From assembly GCA_000181795.3 (NCBI GenBank), contig CM012953.1:4706292-4770291 (forward strand): a stretch of DNA of 64,000 nucleotides, in the 5' to 3' direction. The position numbers were made by a program, and so were the translations under genes. Position 1 is the stretch's first letter. Every line of letters begins with the position of its first letter. Origin of the DNA: Trichinella spiralis. Its lineage: Eukaryota > Nematoda > Enoplea > Trichinellida > Trichinellidae. Below are positions 59,701 to 64,000 of the stretch, piece after piece. The notes below the pieces were generated by a model. It did not search any database. It saw only the letters and a list, made by a program, of their open reading frames with translations, and was not told the DNA's origin.

Positions 59701-62700
59701 TCGACCGCCGGCCACGGCCTGTGTTACATGTCGGCTAGGCTTCACTACAATGACTTCTCCTTGCCGCGTTTGAAGAATCCTGACAAGCGGCAGCTGCGGG
59801 TTCGCGTCCAAGCGTACACAACATCTGGCCAGTGTTTGGTGAGCAGCGTGCGCGACGAGCAGCTCTGTTCCAAGATTGAGCGGCGCCTGAGGTCGGCTAT
59901 TTCTGTTCAACCGTCGATTGAATCGGGCACCGCGCCAGTGATCGAAGAGAAGGGTGTGGCGATGGCCGTCGGTCGCCTCTATTCCGCCTCGGTGCTGAGC
60001 GTGGACAACCGTTACGTGCATTTGTTCATAGCTGGGCGTTACCGCGGTCGGATTTTTGCCACTGAACTCGATGACCAATTTTTGCAGGACGGCTCAGAAC
60101 CGCTGAAGACAGTCCGACTTGGCACCACGGTTACTGTGAAAGTGATCGGTACGAAAAGGATTCGGAAAGGTGGCAGCTTGATGGCCGAGTGCACGATGAA
60201 GAGCAGCAAATTGTTTTCCAAGAGAAACAAGAAAACCATCATTGGCTACAAGGAAAACTTCGTCATAGGCGAAGAGTTGAACGTGCTGGTGGTCGAACGG
60301 AAAAGGCACCATTTCAATGTGGTAGTGAACCCGCGTTGGAGCGGCGAGGTCAGTTTTTACACTGTGGATCCGCGGTCGGCTTGGCGTAACGGTCAGTTGA
60401 GGAAAGTGTACGTACTGGATGTGGACGTGGAAAAGCGATGGCTGAAATTGTCGGCTCTGAAGCCGGCCATGGTAGAGTTGAAAGAAAACGGCTACACATT
60501 CGGCAAGCTTCTTTCACGCGACGACAAAGATTTGTCGACCAAGCTTTGCTTCAGCATGCTCGGCGGTGCCAGAGGTGTGGCTTCGTTGGTGGACATTTGC
60601 GACAACTATGATCATGCCGTTGATAAATGGCGACTGTTGCAAGTGGAGTCTTATTACAAGTTATTCGTAGTGGGGAAATTGGAAAACAACTTTTGGCACG
60701 TCAGTTTGAGACCCAGTCTCACCGGCGAAAACAGCTCTGAGGCGAATAACGCAACGATAAGAGATGATCCTCTGTATTCTTTGGCATCTGAGTTGGCAGT
60801 TGGCAACGTATATCGTGGTTTTGTTTCGAAAGTGCGTCATTACAAAAAGGGTTTGACAGTTTTGCTCGGTCATGAACTTTTTGGCAACGTGCCTTGCGGG
60901 TTGATCAGCGAATGCACAGATGCTGTCAGATTGGATCAAACGTTTCCAATTGGTACTGTCGTGACAGTGAAGGTGATGAGCTTGGACAAATCGAACGGCA
61001 ATTTAACGTTGTCAATGTTGTCCAAAGATACGGGACTACCGGATCAAGTGCCGGAAAAGTGTCGAAAACTTCTTCAAAGCGATGATTCCATTTCTTCTCA
61101 AGCTCAGCTTGTTTTGAACAAAGCGGAAGAAAGTCCTGCCGCTCTGCCCCTTCGAGCATGTTCTTGGTTTGAATCGGCGGCCAGTAAGCGAAAAAAATCC
61201 AGTGGCAAAAAGAGTATGCTTGTTTAAAGTTTTGATTGTTTATTGTGAATTATATGCAAATGATAGTGATTCTGCTTTATTGTTTAATGTGACATATATA
61301 TATATATATATTATTTTAGAAGTGCCATTGAGTGAAATAGAAGGGGAGATTGCTTTTGATTTGGAGTCAACCACTTTCTCAGCTAAGACTCTTATCGATG
61401 TTAGCTTGAATGCAGATAATGTTAGTGATGGAACGTTGATGGTCAACGGTAAGCATGGTGCATTCATTGCAAATGGTAATCAGTGCAGTTCGGCCGCCTC
61501 AGGCGAAAATGACTACGAATTGGAGGTAGCAGAGAGGGAGGGCAAGAGTAAATTAGAATTAGATCGACTGGACGAAGAGGAAGTTTTGAAGAAGGAGTTG
61601 ATGCTTATGGATCCTGAGCGACCGATCGAGACTGTCGAAGATTACGATCGTGCGTTGGTCGCCTCGCCCAGTTCGTCTATGCTGTGGATTCGTTACATGG
61701 CCTATTTTGTTCAGTGCAACGAAATTGACAAAGCTCGAAGTGTAGCTTCAAAAGCGCTGAAAACCATTGCATATAAGTAAGTATGCATGCACTGTGTTGG
61801 AAACATTTTGTTTAAAAACTTTTTTAAAATTTATCTTATGAATATGGTTTGCTGCTGATTTTGAATTTTCAGCGAAGAAAAAGAGCGTTTTAATGTGTGG
61901 ATTGCGTTGATGAATTTGGAAAATGAATATGGTACTGGTGAAACTATGGACGAAACTGTGCGCAATGCTCTTTTAGTCAACGATCAGCAGCAAGTCTATT
62001 TGCAACTGTTAAAAATTTATGACAGATCGAAAAAACTTGACGTATATTATATTTATCTATTCATTTACAGATAGGTTATTATTTTAACAAATTTACAGGC
62101 TGCAGATGCTGTAACTGAAGTGTTATTGAAAAAATATCGCTCCCAGTTTGATGTTTGGATAACTGTTGGCAAACATTTTATGCAAACCAACAGAGCTGAA
62201 AAAGCGCACGCTATAATGGAACGGGCGATGAAGTCGTTGCCTTTCAACATGCATGTAGATTTGATGTCTCGATTTGCGCAGATGGAGTTCAAGTTTGAAG
62301 GAGACGTTGAACGAGGATGCACAATTTTTGAAAATATCCTCAACGATCACCCAAGGCGTTTTGACATCTGGTTGGTGTATGTGGATTTGATGGCAAAACA
62401 CAGGAACATTGATGAAGCAAGGTTTGCTAATTGTGTTTTTTTTAATTGTCAATAGTTTAATTTTCACTTGTAGAATAATGCTCATACTAAGTAGTAAACT
62501 TTATATTTTAGTTTTATTTCAATATAAATAAATTGGATAATTGGTTCGAGTTTGAATATTTTAAATGCACAACTTTCACAAATTTTGAAAATTACATAAT
62601 GCAGCAGACCACCACTTGACAGAATATTGTGATGCAATTAGTGTTGTAATATTCTGATGTTTGTTTGTTTCATTACGCGTTATTTATAATTAATGATTGT

Positions 62701-62922
62701 GGTCAAATGATTCTTCGTTTATTACATTGTAGGCCTCTACTGCGACGTGTTACATCTTTGAAAATGTCAGCTCACAAAATGCGAAGCTTTTTCAAAAAAT
62801 GGCTTGAATTGGAAAACCGATATGGCACTGCCGAGACAGTGGCTGATGTGAAAAGCCGAGCAACCGACTATGTCAATAATGTTTTTTCAGATTTCGATGA
62901 ACTAAAACAAGATTACCAATGA
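56722..62922 (+). CDS. PDCD11: RRP5 / PDCD11, S1-domain rRNA processing factor
   Basis: Large nucleolar scaffold needed for both 18S and 5.8S rRNA maturation. Six exons: 56722-56937, 57007-61213, 61320-61776, 61873-62041, 62099-62421 and 62733-62922, giving 1853 residues (human 1871). It begins MIEVAFPRGG, the family's FPRGG start. About a dozen S1 RNA-binding repeats fill residues ~75-1450, recognisable from recurrent strands such as GYLMDLGFQNVHGFLSF, GYFIDLPGNMSALCP, and GLICTVEDGVPGIFVSE. The C-terminal part (~1560-1853) contains HAT/TPR-like helical repeats (SSSMLWIRYMAYF, FDIWLVYVDLMAKH, FKKWLELENRYG). Exon 2 is an uninterrupted 4.2-kb GC-rich exon. The full exon 2 frame runs on to a TAA at 61225, but the donor AAGA|GTATGC before it and the continuing exon 3 show that stop is intronic. 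AATAAA at 62930-62935. Confidence 0.95.
61294..61311 (+). repeat. (TA)n tract in RRP5 intron
   Basis: About nine TA units immediately before the acceptor of exon 3. Confidence 0.85.
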
Positions 62923-63300
62923 AAATGCCAATAAATATAATGATAATGTTTGTACAAATGAAACATATAATAAGTTTTTGTGTAAATAAATAAATAAATA
63001 TATATATATGTCAGTTCATTTTTTCCTATTTTAATTTTCAGTCTGGTATTAGCGTGAATTTAAAATGCAAAAAAGAAAAAGTTTTACTTTTCTCCAGTTC
63101 TGTACATTTTTACAACAGCATTTATACTTTGATATTTTTGTTGTTTGATTAATAATTTATTGATGAAGAAAAATTTTGTTGTGGAATTTTTCTGCGTACT
63201 TTTCTTGTTGCATCTGAAATGATCGCATTTTTCGGCTGAAAGATGGGAATTTTTTGATTTCGACACAACGAAGCCGGTGAAGTTGGGAAAAAAAATTGAT
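62923..63300. other. convergent intergenic, RRP5 / cysteine-rich gene
   Basis: AT-rich, with AATAAA at 62930-62935, AAAT repeats and a TA run (62988-63010). No gene seen. Confidence 0.6.
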
Positions 63301-63996
63301 TCACTTCAGTTCTAAATCGATCGCATCGGTTGGTCGTGAAGCGCACAGTGCCGATGTATAATATGTATTATTCATGCATGGTCTTGGACAGCAAGCTGTG
63401 AACGCAGAAATTACCGTGGCTTCAAGGTGACAGAAATGCGTGCTTAACGGGCAGGTGGTGCTGTTGCATACTGGAACTGGTTGCAGGGGTAAAGCTTTGC
63501 CAGTTGGACGTCGGTGTCTAGATTTGCCGACCGCGTTTAAGCAGCAAATACCATTGACGTGTGTTTTTTGTCGTATTGGTGCGGAATATTCCATCCAACG
63601 CCACGCAAACTGCCCTTTTGGGACAATCACTGAGCAACGTATTTGTATCGATTTTGCACGTACGGTAATTGTTGCCTCTCATCAACGGTTCACCGAACGG
63701 GCAACGGTGCTCCACAGATGGAAAATTACCAATCCTTATCAATTTATCATGCCATCATTCTATTGGCATGGTTTCTCACTTCGTGGTAAACACTGGTTGC
63801 AATTTTTCGTCATTCCAATACCGCATCTGCATTTGCGTTGACGGCATACATTGTAAGGTTCGGTGCAGTCGTTATTTGTCGAGCAAACATGTACCGATCC
63901 TTGTCTTAATTCGAGCTTCGATCTACCTTGTAAAATTACGATCTGCTTGTAAACGATAAGATGAATAAGTGAAAGAAGAAAGAAACAAAATTGCAT
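63301..63996 (-). CDS. secreted cysteine-rich protein (EB-like plus lustrin-like repeats), structure unresolved
   Basis: It starts with a signal peptide (MQFCFFLLSLIHLIVYKQ), then an EB-module-like segment VCSTNNDC, NVCRQRKCRCGIG, then C-x-x-C (63996-63760 frame). A lustrin-type repeat follows in a second frame (63742-63600), CPFGEPL, YRTC, SDCPKRAVCVAL. It is completed in a third frame (63580-63301) by NGICC and further paired cysteines (STTCPLSTHFC, ACCPRPC), ending DLELK. The first frame change can be explained by an intron between about 63810 and 63735 (a GTGAGA donor is present, though phases do not fit perfectly). The second change coincides with an AAAAAA run near 63580 and may be a one-base assembly error or a true frameshift. 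Such proteins are common secreted products of nematodes. Function unknown. Confidence 0.6.
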
Positions 63997-64000
63997 ATTT

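Noticed and set aside
57141-60939. Many antisense and shifted frames of 60-216 codons across RRP5 exon 2
   Set aside because: Shadows produced by the GC-rich coding exon. None has independent family features or splice sites.

Overview
This is a eukaryotic nuclear contig: AT-rich, with many short introns ending in TTTTCAG- or TTTTAG-like acceptors and protein-coding genes on both strands. I read it as nematode DNA. The support is the gene set, a short tau-tubulin-kinase-like CK1 kinase of the kind nematodes have expanded, and a 3' splice acceptor lying 2-30 nt upstream of the start codon in at least eight genes, which looks like spliced-leader trans-splicing. The clade is not determinable from the sequence alone.

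Layout, left to right. 1-5688 is mostly gene-poor AT-rich DNA, but it holds a three-exon gene for a 100-residue secreted protein with two CX3C motifs (1020-1716), an array of four ATTGG (inverted CCAAT) boxes and two short coding-like stretches. 5689-11661 (+) is the V-ATPase V0 subunit a. 12229-13495 (+) is thiamin pyrophosphokinase. 14392-26928 (-) is a nearly 50-exon GCN1 gene, interrupted by an assembly gap (23127-23702) that lies in an intron. 27775-29008 (+) is GET1/WRB. 29300-30400 (+) is a CK1/TTBK-like kinase. 31061-31567 (+) is a C1orf131-type nucleolar protein. 31742-32428 (-) is a p24/TMED cargo receptor. 33067-34268 (+) is the splicing factor Tra2. 35234-36621 (-) is the tRNA-queuosine mannosyltransferase QTMAN/GTDC1. 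37305-37883 (+) is GINS2/Psf2. 38302-41129 (-) is LETM1, whose first exon was not found.

The second half continues with a possible small two-exon gene (43183-43552, -), a divergent DBF4 homologue (43768-45606, +), and a repeat-rich zone (45607-48993) with a decayed tRNA-Lys(CTT) fragment, a GC-rich island, microsatellites and a solo-LTR-like element. Then come a GLD-2-type nucleotidyltransferase (48994-51090, +), a six-blade kelch protein (51399-53386, -), a VIP36/LMAN2 lectin (54328-56249, +), the ribosome-biogenesis factor RRP5/PDCD11 (56722-62922, +), and at the right edge a cysteine-rich secreted protein (63301-63996, -) with an apparent frame break.

The genes are unrelated housekeeping functions: secretory pathway (GET1, p24, LMAN2, V-ATPase), ribosome biogenesis and translation (RRP5, C1orf131-like, GCN1, QTMAN), replication initiation (GINS2, DBF4) and RNA processing (Tra2, GLD-2-like). 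I see no operon or pathway cluster. Exon boundaries were placed by eye from reading-frame phase, GT/AG sites and family conservation.
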